Shown: positions 22,139 to 32,399 of the stretch, piece after piece
Layout: every line of letters begins with the position of its first letter
Position numbering within the stretch: the stretch's first letter is position 1
Assembly: GCA_002917075.1 (NCBI GenBank)
Contig: NTMA01000014.1
Location: 434,001-498,000 of the forward strand
Length of the DNA: 64,000 nucleotides
Source: Hawksworthiomyces lignivorus
Taxonomy: Eukaryota; Ascomycota; Sordariomycetes; Ophiostomatales; Ophiostomataceae
Direction of reading: 5' to 3'
Notes under the pieces: generated by a model
What the model was told of the DNA's origin: nothing
The model's input: only the letters and a program-made list of their open reading frames with translations
Database searches by the model: none
Made by a program: the position numbers and the translations under genes

Positions 22139-24322
22139 TCAATCTTTCTTCACTTCATGAGGATACGGTTTGCGTCCATACATGATATACCTATTGCATC
22201 GGTCAGTACATGCAGGACAAGAAAAGAGAGCAGAACAGTGGCCATCCGAGGGGACCAGCGAAAAGCACTTACACTGGAAGGTAAAAGTGGATATTTGTGT
22301 TTTTCACGTCCTTGCGCACGTCCATCAAGAGCAGCTCCACTTCGGTGGGTGTCATGCCTAGCCCTTTGGTCAAGACTGTCATCGTGATGGCCTGCATCCC
22401 CTCCAAGAAGTTTGTCATCTGCCAGAGGCCCAGCGTCTTTGCCTCGCGGCCCTTGGGCCAAGGGTTGCCGGGAAGGGCGTAGCGCTCTTCTACGACATCG
22501 ACGAAGCCGACCTCCCGCATCATGCCGGCGATTTTGGGGGTGAGCAGCATGTCGCGGCCCAGATTCCGCCCAGCCTCCGTATACAGCGTGTCCAGGCGTG
22601 TTATTGCGCTGCCGTTGAGCGAGTCGTCGATGGCGCGGAAGCGGCTGAAGTAGTCCTGCCACTCGATGTAGCCACCGGGCTGCAGGTTGTCGTAGGCTGA
22701 CTGGAGGACACGTTTTGGGTCGTTGAACGAATGCCAGAGGAGGCGGAGGTGGACGAAGTCAAAGGGGGCAGAGCCGTAGGTCCAGTCGTCTTCGGCGTCG
22801 TCGATCTCGAAGTGGCAATTAGGCGGAACGAAGTCGGGCTGGATGGGGCTCAAGTCGGTGCCAAGAACATCGGCAGAGGGATACATGGTAGCTGCGAATC
22901 AGCACAAAATGGAATTAGCACACAAGATCTCTTCACAGAGCGGCACAGCACAGTGCCTACCAAACTCAATCGCCCAAATACCGGTGCCCGTGCCGATGTC
23001 GAGAACACGGTGAGGGTCTTGTATGGGGGCGCGGGCCAGCTGGCCTTTGAGAAGAAGGACGAAGATGGCATGCTGGAGGTCTGCAGAACGGGCGTCAGTC
23101 AGGTCGTCCTCTAGTTTGAATTTTCAATATTCAATTGCTTAGTCCATGCGCGCTACATACCCAATCGCTCTTGTTCGCTCTGTAGGCCGAAGGAAGAGAA
23201 TGTCAGCTTGCGCAAGAAAATCCATTGGTCAATGGCCGGCCCCTACCTGGTCATTCGGCATAAAGTATCCTATCAATGCAAGTCAGCACCAAAATTGAAC
23301 TCCAGCCAGATCTGCAGCTGGGAGCTGGAAAAAGAAACTTACTGCCTTGCTTGTATTTGTGGAAAGTCCGGCCATTCTCTTCAACAAACTCGTATATGCT
23401 GGAGCGCACAGATTGTGTGGAGGATCTGCCTAGGTTAGCAGAAGGAACTTTTGAGACAGTCCGCGCACGAGGTTAAGGCCTGAAATACATACGGATATTC
23501 TACGTCGCCAAGTGCGGAGTCCGCATCTGAGTCAATCTGTGCAAAAAAGTGTCAGATTCAGTTCGCCAAGCACCAAAGCCAGATCCGCGATTTTGCACGA
23601 GAAACAAACGAAAACAAAAAAAAAAAAAAAAAAAGAATCCCATGATAGTACTGAATTCTGTACATCTCTTAGAGTACCGGACCTTCCGGATTTCCGAACA
23701 CCCGAACGTCGAATGCAAGATGAATAGAAGGGCCCATGCTCACACTCAGTCCTGTGCTAAACATCGATGACGATGCATCGGCTCGCTCTTCGTCCTCTGT
23801 CTGGCTCCCGTGAACGGGGCTCTTATTTGCGGCCTCTCTTGCCGGAGAATCTTGCCGTAGTGCCGTTTCCGGGATTGCCGCTTCCGGAATTGCCGCGAGA
23901 ATTCCGGCATCACCTGATTCTGGATCCAGAGACGGATTTGCCGGCTTGGCGATTGGTGTTGTTATCGTCGAGGGCGGTGCAGTGCTGGTCGGGACGTCGA
24001 CCGAGCTAGAAGGGCTGTGATGCTGGGGAGCTGGCACCGCGGATACTGGCGCCGCCGGTGCTGCCGGCGCTGTCGGCGTTGTAGAAATTGAAGTTTCTGC
24101 GACAGTGGTTTCTGGCGTTGCTCTTCCGTCTCTAACCTCGGGCGCTTGTGCATCTACAGATGATGATATTGACGCTGATGCTGTTGCCGTCGTTACTTCC
24201 ACTATTGATGGTTCTTCGGTCTGGGGAACGCTCTCGATTGCGTGCGTCTCAGCGATCGGGTCTAGGGTAGCATCTGCGGCTGATGGCTGCCCGGTCGCGG
24301 AAAGATCTGAACCAATGTCCAT
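22139..24322 (-). CDS. LaeA-like SAM-dependent methyltransferase, 512 aa, eight exons
   Basis: Exons: 24322-23744, 23536-23493, 23425-23343, 23269-23247, 23179-23161, 23080-22961, 22891-22273 and 22190-22139. All seven introns are GT-AG, and the joined frame is 512 residues. Residues 1-193 are Ser/Thr/Ala/Pro-rich and disordered. The conserved part begins IDSDADSALGD and continues through SSIYEFVEENGRTFHKYKQG and RYFMPNDQ, then DLQHAIF. The SAM-binding motif VLDIGTGTGIWAIEF is near residues 272-286, followed by GTDLSPIQP. The end is YIMYGRKP, typical of the family. These proteins resemble LaeA, a nuclear regulator of secondary metabolism, but many paralogues have unknown targets. Exons four and five are only 23 and 19 nt. 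No sign of breakage was found. Confidence 0.87.
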
Positions 24323-24967
24323 ATTTCACTGTTGCTTGTAACCACTTTTGCTCTTCCACGTCTTCTTTTCTTCTTCGTCTCCTGCGCCGTCCGGCGACAC
24401 GGTGTCTTCGATTTGGTATTTGTCCTGAGCACTTGCCAGAGTTCCGCTTTTGGGAGTGCAGATGTATCGTTATATCGACAAGACAGAATAGTCTAGGCTT
24501 AGAGGCAGGCTAGACGAAAGAGATAATGGGCGAGGGAATAAGAACAAACAAGGAAAAGCGCGCAAGGTGAGATGTCGATAGTGGAGACGAACACGGTGGG
24601 GTTTTTGGCGAGTCCAGGACGTGAAGGAGTTAGATGCGTAGAGATAAAAACGTGGTCTGCAGGGGTCGGGGAAATGAAGTAAGAGACTTCTAGCTGGGGG
24701 GTTGATTGACGACGAGGCGACGATGTGACGATGCTGCGATGCGAACGATGCGACCAGGCGCCAAATGGATGCAAGATACAAGAGTAGGAATGCGCCGTTG
24801 TCGTACACAGTATGGAGTAGGCGTACACAAGGTAGATGGAGGGAAAAAGTGGGAAGGGGGAGGAGATTAAGCTGAGCTGAGAAGTATTGAAAATATGGAG
24901 AATCTGTAAGCCTTATTTGAGCTATGGGAATAGCACTTGTAACATAGGTTTTAGATTGCTTACGCTG

Positions 24968-25075
24968 ACAGGACAGAGAGAAAAGATACGGGGAAGAGGG
25001 AATGAGAGACGTGGAGAGTCGAGAGATTGAGAGATTAACAGAGTAAGAGAAAGAGAGTGAGAGTGAGAGACAATG
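24968..25075 (-). repeat. Purine-rich (AG) simple-sequence tract
   Basis: Imperfect GAGA and AGAGAG units on the plus strand, so pyrimidine-rich on the minus strand. On the minus strand it could belong to the upstream region of the methyltransferase gene, about 650 nt from its ATG. Confidence 0.5.
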
Positions 25076-25679
25076 AGCAGGCGAGACAAAAGTATCCAGA
25101 CGATGAAGATAACAGCCACAAGGCGCAACCGGGTTGTTGGGGATTTTGATTGCTAGAGTTGGCAGACGGCGGAAGGCAGGAAAAGGGCAGCCACACCTTC
25201 CTGCGCCCAATCATTTAGACGAGAGTGCGGAAGGAGCGGACGGTGCGCATCTTTAGACAGTCCAACGGCCTTTTCCCCTGAAATTTTCAACTTGTCAGCA
25301 GCTAGTCGCTGGTGGCCGCCGCACGCTGCTGCTGCTTTCTTTGTACGTTTGAAACGGAAAATCTCCGCGCTTGTGCAAAAGAGGGAGATCGTACAGAGAC
25401 ACTTGCAGGCATCAAACACACAGCAATAAAAGCAACACCAGCAACACAGCAACACAGCAACATTTGCATGCCTCGTGCTAAAACATATCGCACGACAGCC
25501 AATTATGCTGTAACTGGGAGCGAATACGACTGCTCTCTTAGCAGATGCTCGTAAGATTAGGGTAGGCGAACTGGTCATTCATAATTCCCTTCCCTGCCCA
25601 GCTAGCCGTTTTATGTTGACCGTAGCTGCACTAACGGCTGGTGGTGGGGCGGGGAAGTTGGTAGTGAGAAGCTGGTCGC

Positions 25680-25815
25680 CGTCCAGTGCGTGCTTGTGCG
25701 TGCGTGTGGGTGCGTTCGAGAGTGTCTGTCTCTGCGACTGTGATTGTATTTTGTGTACGACTACGGAGTATTAATTTACATGTGTGTGTGTGATTGTATG
25801 TGCATGTGTGGGGGA
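25680..25815 (+). repeat. GT-rich microsatellite-like stretch
   Basis: Imperfect GTGCGT and TGTGTG units, including GTGTGTGTG near 25780-25791. No coding signal. Confidence 0.5.
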
Positions 25816-26723
25816 AACCGGGTGGTACTAACGAGGCATATGTACATGCGTATATCGTTCGTACTACTGCGATGCACATACATGTACTTGCCCTACGACT
25901 ACGTACTTTGTAAGTGCACACCCACGAAAACTGCGCCAAGCGAGGCGGCATGTAATATCTCTAGCGGTCTGTTGCAGTCTACAGCGCTAAGAGATCGCGC
26001 AGAGAATGCGGAAATGGCAAGGAACAGGAAAAGAAGCAGCAAGGAAGTCGACAGTGTCCGATAAGTCTGATAGCGTGTGGATGGAACACGCAAGCACAAA
26101 AGAGGAAAGAACTGTGCGAAAAAGGCCTGGGAAGGAACACAAAGAGGCCAGGAAGGGGGAGGGGAACTTGCCTCAACAGAGCTGCTCACAACGGCCAGTG
26201 AGGTGTCAACTGCCACCCTCCCTTCAGCCACCCAGCCACGAAAAGAGGAAAGCGCGGAATTGTTTTTGCTATTTTCCATCATTTTCGATCTTTTTGATTC
26301 TTTTTTTATCAATAATCTTCTTCCTATTCTGTGCACTCAATCGTTCCTTCCGCACCCTTGTTGAGCAAGCACATGAAGCACACTCGTACGTCGTAGAATT
26401 GCTACTGTAGAACGTGTGGTTGCTTCCACTTCCGAGGCATCCCAGGCCAATGCTTCGACACACACAAACAGTTTTAGCGATACAGGAGCACAACCGCAAG
26501 CTCCCGCGGGGAAGCCAAATGGAAACAATATTGAGACAATATTCCAAAATCCCTCCAGACTAATCAAAGAAATATCTGTACACACTTGGAGCAATCCTAT
26601 CTCCTATCAGGGGGGGCTTGGCCGTTTTGCTCTCGTGGTAATGTAGAGTAAAACAAAGAGCTAGAGTGGACATTTGAGACACTGTTCTTCTGTTGCTTTC
26701 CTCTCGCAGAGGCTTTCAGCTTC

Positions 26724-26984
26724 TCAGACGGTGCTATCTTGTGCCCCTCTTCCCCCACTCTCTCTGAACGGGAACTCCGTAATAATATCTTGGCATATCT
26801 TAGAAACTTGCCCGCCGGACAATTGCCCTTTCTGCCGCCGGAGCATCTCCTCTTGCTCGTCTTGAAATGCCCCGTCTATCTCAGAGCGATCCTCCAGATC
26901 ATACCTGAGTACGACTCTCTTCTGGCCACCGGAGAAATCTGCCAATTGTCCGGCCCTTTTTTCCCACTCCGTGGCCTTGTTCAT
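26724..26984 (-). CDS. Possible small hypothetical protein, 86 aa
   Basis: ATG at 26984 opens a frame of 86 residues, rich in charged residues and with a helical pattern (EWEKRAGQLADF, FQDEQEEMLRRQKGQL). No family is recognised. The amphipathic pattern is the only reason to list it. It could be chance, or an exon of an unseen longer gene. Confidence 0.2.
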   Translation of the reverse strand: MNKATEWEKRAGQLADFSGGQKRVVLRYDLEDRSEIDGAFQDEQEEMLRRQKGQLSGGQVSKICQDIITEFPFRESGGRGAQDSTV

Positions 26985-28042
26985 TCTTGATTTGGTACCG
27001 ACTAGTGCTCCGTGGTTGTGCTGCAGGGTGACATTGTAATGAGCCCACAGCCAGCACCGACGAACCTGCATCGTAAGAGAAGCTTTCTGCCTTCTGCAGA
27101 CATTATTCGGCCCTCTTTTCACCCAGTCTTCTTAGTTCAGTTAGTTTGGTTAGATGAGGTCGCAGTACTGTCGTGCAGGAGGCATCTTCACTCGCTAGAG
27201 TGTGACATCAGCCACAGGCTCAGCCGTCTCCGCGGTTTGCATCGGAATGCTGTTAAATCGAATTCCACTGTCTCACGTCTTGCACCGGGCATAGCTGTAA
27301 GGCTGCTAGAGCGCTGCCTGCATTCTTTCCTTTCCCCTCAACAGAGCCTCCATGAGCACGTTTGAGCTCTAAAGATTTGGAAAGCTCTCTAATTTGGGAT
27401 GCGTGTTCGCGTCTGAATAAAAGATCGAAAGACATACTGGCGCCGCACTGATGAATCCCAATTTAAGAAGGTGATAATTCCAACAAGCACTCCAATAATT
27501 GCTAGAGATGAGCCAATTCCTCCAGACCTCTAGCCTGCCTCCTTGCAACACTGGCAGGCTTGCAAAAGTACTCACCACACACCTACGATTAATGAGATGC
27601 CTGCTGTTCTTCCATGTCGAGTGAATACGAGAGCCCTGGTTCGCAACAGAAGGGATGATCGATGGCATTGATTCAGATCTTTTAAGTATTGGATTTCTTG
27701 CGGGCATCTTAACCTCGACCCAGGCAATGTACCTTTTAACGAAATGCACGTTGAGGCCATGTGTTTTGTCAACTCAAAGAAAAAAAAAATCCTGTTTTGA
27801 CTAGCCTGGCTGTCATCACAACGCAGCTAAAAAGTAAAGATCCTTGCTACAATCGCCAATTAAAAAGAAAGCTAGCGGCAGCAAGGTTGATTTTTACAAT
27901 GTCGTGTACAACGACAACAAAATATCACCAACGCATTAAGACACATCAAAAATGCCCAAAATACAATAGCAGATTAAAGCCTCGTTAAACGCTTATTAGA
28001 ACAAAAATAAAAATAAAGACGACAGAATCTTTTGTTCATGGT

Positions 28043-28114
28043 CGATCCAGGCAGGGATCGAACCTGCAATCTCTTGGTTCGTAGCCAAGCGCCTTGCCAT
28101 TTGGCCACTGGACC
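28043..28114 (-). tRNA. tRNA-Arg (anticodon ACG)
   Basis: The minus strand folds as a complete cloverleaf of 72 nt without an intron. The acceptor stem GGTCCAG pairs with CTGGATC (one G-T wobble). The anticodon stem CTTGG/CCAAG encloses loop CTACGAA with anticodon ACG. The T arm GCAGG-TTCGATC-CCTGC is perfect. A34 would be read as inosine to decode CGN arginine codons. Confidence 0.93.
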
Positions 28115-28733
28115 TATTTGATGGAGAGATTTTACTTTCTGTAGCCAGAGATGGAACTTCAGCAAGTGCCAAACGATATTTGTTGTTACCGTCTAGCTAG
28201 GTACAAATGCTGCACTGTTTTAACTGCTTTTCATGGACATACTTGATGTTCGCGATTCCAAGAAACGGGATGTGTTGCTGGGCTTTACAAAGGTGGTTTC
28301 GGTATGTGACAAGCTCTACTTCCGACAGTTTTTTGGCCAAGCAGGCACCTCAAAAAGGATTTGAAAAGAAAACAGTGCTGCTGATCACCAGAGACAGCAC
28401 CTTGAGCATGGAGCTATCTTCGTGGATAGAGGAATTTTTGGAAAGCTAGATTTCAAGCAGGATCATATCAATTGCTTATGAAATACAATTGCATGCCTTG
28501 CAAACTCTCCGCTGTTCGTAGATGCGAAGGAGGCTGAATACAACATCAGACGTCTAGAACGCCCTCTCACAAAAGAAAGGCAGCCGCTAAGTACGTCAGT
28601 AGGAAAACATGAACAGGGGACGGCTCAACTTTGGATCAATTGGAAAAAAATCCTGGGTATCAAGGAAACCGCCGCTCGTAAAGTTACTCCATCCTGCTCA
28701 TGCGAATTTTAGTTCCCATGCCCGCTTTCCCTC
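28115..28733. other. Intergenic region
   Basis: Between the tRNA gene and the 3' end of the NmrA-like gene. One 80-codon frame (28207-28449) has no recognisable features. Nothing else seen. Confidence 0.45.
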
Positions 28734-29669
28734 CTACTTGTACTCTGCAGCCACCTTTGCCACCACGGCGTCCAGGTCCTCGTCTGCCAGGCCCAGCAGA
28801 TCCATGGAGAAGTCGGGCTTCTGCGTCCAGTCGCCCTCGATCACGCCGAGCGCGAACACCAGCTCCTCGATCGACGCGGCGTCGCCCGCGTCCGCCTTCC
28901 GCTTGTGCTCGGCAATGAACGCGGCCGAGTCCAGGTGGCGCACCGTCCACGGCTTGCCGCCCTGCGCCGCCGTCGCCTTCTCCAGCGCCCGCAGCACGTC
29001 GTTCTGCGACGCGCAGAAGCTCTGGATGAAGAGCACGCGGCCGGCCGTGGCCGCGTCGTCGGCGCCGCGCGAGAGGACCCGCACCACGGCCTCTCCGTAG
29101 CGTGCCAGCGTCGACAGCGAGCTGCGCGCGGTGCCGTCGTCGAGGATCTCGGCCGTGTGCGTGACCAGGTTGGCGTGCAAAAAGTTCTCGCGCAGGCCCC
29201 AGTCGAAGAAGTGGCCGCCGACGAGGCTGGTCCAGGAGAAGGCGCCGCCCGACGCCGCCGCCAGCTCGATTAATCGCGCCCGCACGCGCTCCTTCTTCTC
29301 GAACAGCGGCACCAGCTTCCGCGCCGACGCGCTGCGCGCGTCCACGCTGCCAAAGTCCGCCGGGATGTACCGCCGCACGCCCGCCGCCTGCGCCGCCGTC
29401 GCCAGCGTCAGGTGGTCGTCCACGCTGCGCAGCGGGAAGCACACCACCACCGCGTCCTGCCCGCGCAGCAGCGCCGCCAGGTGCTCCACCGTCCACGCCT
29501 CGGCGCGCAGCACGCCCACGGCATCGTCTTCCTCGCCCGCTGCCGTCGACGTCGACGCCGCCCGCCGGAGGATGCTCACTTTAAAGCTGCCGGCCGCCAG
29601 CAGCGCCTGCAGCATGGGGCCGCCTAGGTTGCCATTGGCGCCGACTACGGTGACGGTGTGGATAGACAT
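28734..29669 (-). CDS. NmrA/isoflavone-reductase-like NAD(P)-binding protein, 311 aa
   Basis: Single exon from the ATG at 29669; the frame stays open upstream, but the family motif starts only here. The Rossmann motif VVGANGNLGGPML (GxxGxxG) begins at residue 8. Further family features are DAVVVCFPLRS and the GVRRYIPADFGS segment conserved in isoflavone-reductase-like and NmrA-like proteins. A SWTSLVGGHFFDWGL segment follows. Members are either NADPH-dependent reductases of phenolic compounds or redox-sensing regulators such as NmrA; sequence alone does not decide. Length is normal for the family. GC content is very high, which explains the long antisense frames over this gene. Confidence 0.85.
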   Translation of the reverse strand: MSIHTVTVVGANGNLGGPMLQALLAAGSFKVSILRRAASTSTAAGEEDDAVGVLRAEAWTVEHLAALLRGQDAVVVCFPLRSVDDHLTLATAAQAAGVRRYIPADFGSVDARSASARKLVPLFEKKERVRARLIELAAASGGAFSWTSLVGGHFFDWGLRENFLHANLVTHTAEILDDGTARSSLSTLARYGEAVVRVLSRGADDAATAGRVLFIQSFCASQNDVLRALEKATAAQGGKPWTVRHLDSAAFIAEHKRKADAGDAASIEELVFALGVIEGDWTQKPDFSMDLLGLADEDLDAVVAKVAAEYK

Positions 29670-30439
29670 GGCTTCGGTGGTTTCTGCCTGTCGCGTGCTC
29701 TGTCGACCGTGTGAGTGAGTGCGCTTGCGCGTGGCTGTCCCAAAAAGCCGGTGGGTGGTAGGGGTCGAACGCAAGTACGAGTACTCGTACCTTGTTGCAG
29801 CGACAGTGCGACGAAATAAAATACCAAGAGTTTCTTTCTTAGCGTTTGGTAATTTTGTCCAATAGAGTTTGGTCAAAGCTTGGGGAAGCTCTGTCTTCAA
29901 AGCAAAAGTGCCTACAAATACGATGCGGTCGCAAGATGCTATTCAGTTGGTGAGCCGGGCATCGAAATCCTTCGGGCGTCCCGCAACCACCGTGCCCTAG
30001 CACACCCCAGCCCAGCGAAGCGATACTAGTGGCTAGGACCTCGTAAACCCCTCCAACTCTAACCCAAACTGGGCTGGCTACATAAACTCCGGGTCTCCGT
30101 CTGAATTCCCGCCGCAGTTGCACGTAGCATCTGTTAACTCCACCTCTTTGCGGTCGGTGATGACATCAGAAATACGGCACTTTTAGGGGTGAGGCTCGCA
30201 AAGTAAGGTAATGATCTACGTAAGCATGGGAAGCCTCCATAAGATTATTTTACTCGGGCCCGGGAGACTCATTCCCTCTCCGGCTACACTTGGTCCAATG
30301 TATAAATAGATGGCCTCAATCCCGTGGATCATGGCATGCGAAGCTAGAATGGCTTGTTAAGCTTCCAAAGCGGACGACTGAACAATACGCTTGCACTTTT
30401 AAATTTGGAAAGAGAGAGGCAGACCAAAAAAAAAAAGCA
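29670..30439. other. Divergent intergenic region (NmrA-like / SDR)
   Basis: Shared upstream region of two divergently transcribed oxidoreductase genes. It has a CCAAT and TATAAATA near the SDR end. No gene seen. Confidence 0.5.
30295..30308 (+). promoter_or_regulatory. CCAAT and TATA box of SDR gene
   Basis: CCAAT at 30295-30299 is followed at once by TATAAATA at 30301-30308, 132 nt before the ATG at 30440. The TATA match is strong; the CCAAT is too close for the usual distance and may be chance. Confidence 0.5.
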
Positions 30440-31324
30440 ATGGCTTCCAAAATCGTCGTGATCACTGGTGCTAACACAGGCATCGGCTACGAGGTTGTCA
30501 AGGCCCTCCTGCAGTCGGCCCAGCCCTACCACGTCTTCCTCGGCAGCCGGTCCGTCGAACGCGGCCAAGGCGCCGTTAAGACGCTCGCGGAGGAAGTGCC
30601 GGGCACGAAGAGCACCGTTGAGCTGTTGCAGGTCGACATCTCCAACGACGAGTCCATCGAGGCTGCGTTCCAGGCGGTCAAGGCCAAGACCGACCACGTC
30701 GACGTACTGGTCAACAATGCTGGTGCGTGAACATTTTCACCAGGGTGGAGATGCCCTCGATAGATGAGGCACATGTCGCAGTTCGCTAATCCCTGCTCTG
30801 TGACAACAGGACTCGTCCTCGAGGGCACCGAGGCAGGCAAGTCGATGACTGCCCGCGAGGCCTGGAACAATGCGTACGATGTGAACGTGACAGGCACGGA
30901 GCTCTTCACACGCGCCTTTGCGCCGCTGCTGATCAAGTCCAGCGACGGGCGCCTGCTCTTCCTCGGCAGCGGCACAGGGTCACTGGCACAGTTCGGCGCG
31001 GCCTTCTACCCGGGCGTTGCGCCCACAGCAACGGGCTGGCCCAAGCCAGGAGGCTCCGTGTCCAACTCGTACCGCAGCAGCAAGATCGCGCTCAACTCTA
31101 TGATGCTTTGGTGGCACTGGACGCTCAAGCCGGACGGCGTTAAGGTCTGGTCCATCTCGCCAGGATTCCTTGCCACGAATCTGGGTGGCGCCCCACACGT
31201 CCTCAAAGCCATGGGCGCCGGCGACCCGTCCCTGGGCGGCCAGTTCATCCAGAAGGTCATCGCGGGTGAGCGTGACGCCGATGCTGGCAAGTTTATCAAC
31301 AACATCGGGGTTGTGCCATGGTAA
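30440..31324 (+). CDS. Short-chain dehydrogenase/reductase, 265 aa
   Basis: Two exons, 30440-30722 and 30810-31324, with an 87-nt GTGCGT...CAG intron. Classical SDR features are complete: TGANTGIG nucleotide-binding motif (9-16), NNAG (92-95, split by the intron), Ser region GSGTGS (147-152) and catalytic YRSSK (Tyr182, Lys186). The SPGFLATN segment follows. These enzymes carry out NAD(P)(H)-dependent oxidation or reduction of alcohols and carbonyls, usually in the cytosol. The substrate is unknown. It shares an upstream region with the NmrA-like gene. No lesion was found. Confidence 0.9.
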
Positions 31325-31574
31325 AGAAGCCTATTAGAGGCGCACAGGATAGAAAATAAAGGAAAAAATTTAAAAGTTTTTAAAAATAAATAAAACATTT
31401 GAGATAACTTGAACTTGGATTGGCATTCGTTTAATTTTAAACGATTCACGGAATTTATACAGACAAGCAGTGTATATTACATCTATAAAGTGTATGATAC
31501 CGGAAGAGCGCCGCCTCCCTTTTGCATCCCCACGCCCATCACGCCTAGATCGCACAGGGCCTGTTACTGACAAC

Positions 31575-32399
31575 TTATCTGCCGCAGTTCTTTTCGGTGC
31601 ACACTGTCAGCTCGTGGATGTAGCGGATCCTGCCACCCTCAATGCGGTACAGGTTGGTGCTCTGGGTGCCATTCGGCTTGGCCTTGTCGATAAAGGGGAA
31701 GGTGTTAAAGATGTCGACTGCGCCGTAGTCCGGGTCGATGATGTAGCTGCGCTGGGAGATTTTGAAGGGCTGCGGGAACTCCGGCATCTTGCACGTGTTG
31801 CCAGTCGTGCCCGTAGACGAGCCGCCCTCGATGCGCGAGCAGGGGTCGCCAAAGGGCGGCGACACGGTGCCGTTGCCCCAGGAGTCCAGGTAGGCATCGG
31901 CAGCCGCCTTCAAGACGGCGCGTGTGTCGCGCTTAGCCTCGGGGATCAAGTCCCACGTCTCCGCCTCGTCCGCTTTCAGGTGCCCAGCCGCGTTGAAGGC
32001 CCAGTCCTTGCTGGTCGTCACCACCGACTGGATGGAGCCGATCTTGTTGCTGTCGTTTGTGTTGAGAAACACGCGCACCAGCAGCACGTACGGCGGCGTG
32101 TTGGAGGCCGCGTTGATCTCGAGGAATGCGCCGCACTGCTCCGTGTCCGCAAACGACCGGTTGAAGTCGACCTTGATTGGCGCCGCCAGGATGCCCTTGC
32201 TAATATCCATCGCCACGTCGTTCTCAATGTACGTAAAGTTGGATGTCGACAGCCCGGCCGGTGGCTTGCCGGCCTGCGCGGCCGCTAGGTACGTGGCTGC
32301 CGTCGCGTCGAGCAGGTCGCGGGTGCAGGCAGCCGCAGCGGCCTGCACGGCGAGGCCCACCAGAGCGGCGGCTCCGAGGAGAGCAGAGTGGTGGAACAT
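31575..32399 (-). CDS. Secreted DUF8021-like protein, 274 aa
   Basis: Single exon from the ATG at 32399. A signal peptide covers about 24 residues (HSALLGAAALVGLAVQAAAA). Family-like segments are FTYIENDVAMDISKGIL, VDFNRSFADTEQC, SVVTTSKDWAFNAAGHL and EGGRIRYIHELTVC near the end, typical of fungal secreted proteins of unknown function labelled DUF8021. Several Cys and N-glycosylation sequons support secretion. It is convergent with the SDR gene, 250 nt apart. The family name comes from recall, not a search. Confidence 0.8.
   Translation of the reverse strand: MFHHSALLGAAALVGLAVQAAAAACTRDLLDATAATYLAAAQAGKPPAGLSTSNFTYIENDVAMDISKGILAAPIKVDFNRSFADTEQCGAFLEINAASNTPPYVLLVRVFLNTNDSNKIGSIQSVVTTSKDWAFNAAGHLKADEAETWDLIPEAKRDTRAVLKAAADAYLDSWGNGTVSPPFGDPCSRIEGGSSTGTTGNTCKMPEFPQPFKISQRSYIIDPDYGAVDIFNTFPFIDKAKPNGTQSTNLYRIEGGRIRYIHELTVCTEKNCGR

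Larger units (their letters stand above)
24323..28042. other. Gene-poor region with simple-sequence tracts
   Basis: About 3.7 kb with no well-supported protein gene. It holds an AG-rich tract (24968-25075), GT-rich sequence (25680-25815), and many overlapping frames of low complexity. One small minus-strand frame (26724-26984) is listed separately at low confidence. The first part is probably promoter and 5' leader of the methyltransferase gene. Confidence 0.45.

Noticed and set aside
23081..23110. An earlier acceptor (CTAG at 23111) for methyltransferase intron five
   Set aside because: It would insert ten extra residues between the conserved SEQERL and DLQHAIF. The acceptor at 23081 gives the family sequence and has a CTGAC branch just upstream.
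28684..29496. 270-codon minus-strand frame overlapping the NmrA-like gene
   Set aside because: Arg/Gly/Ala-rich alternate frame of the same strand; the true frame has the Rossmann motif.
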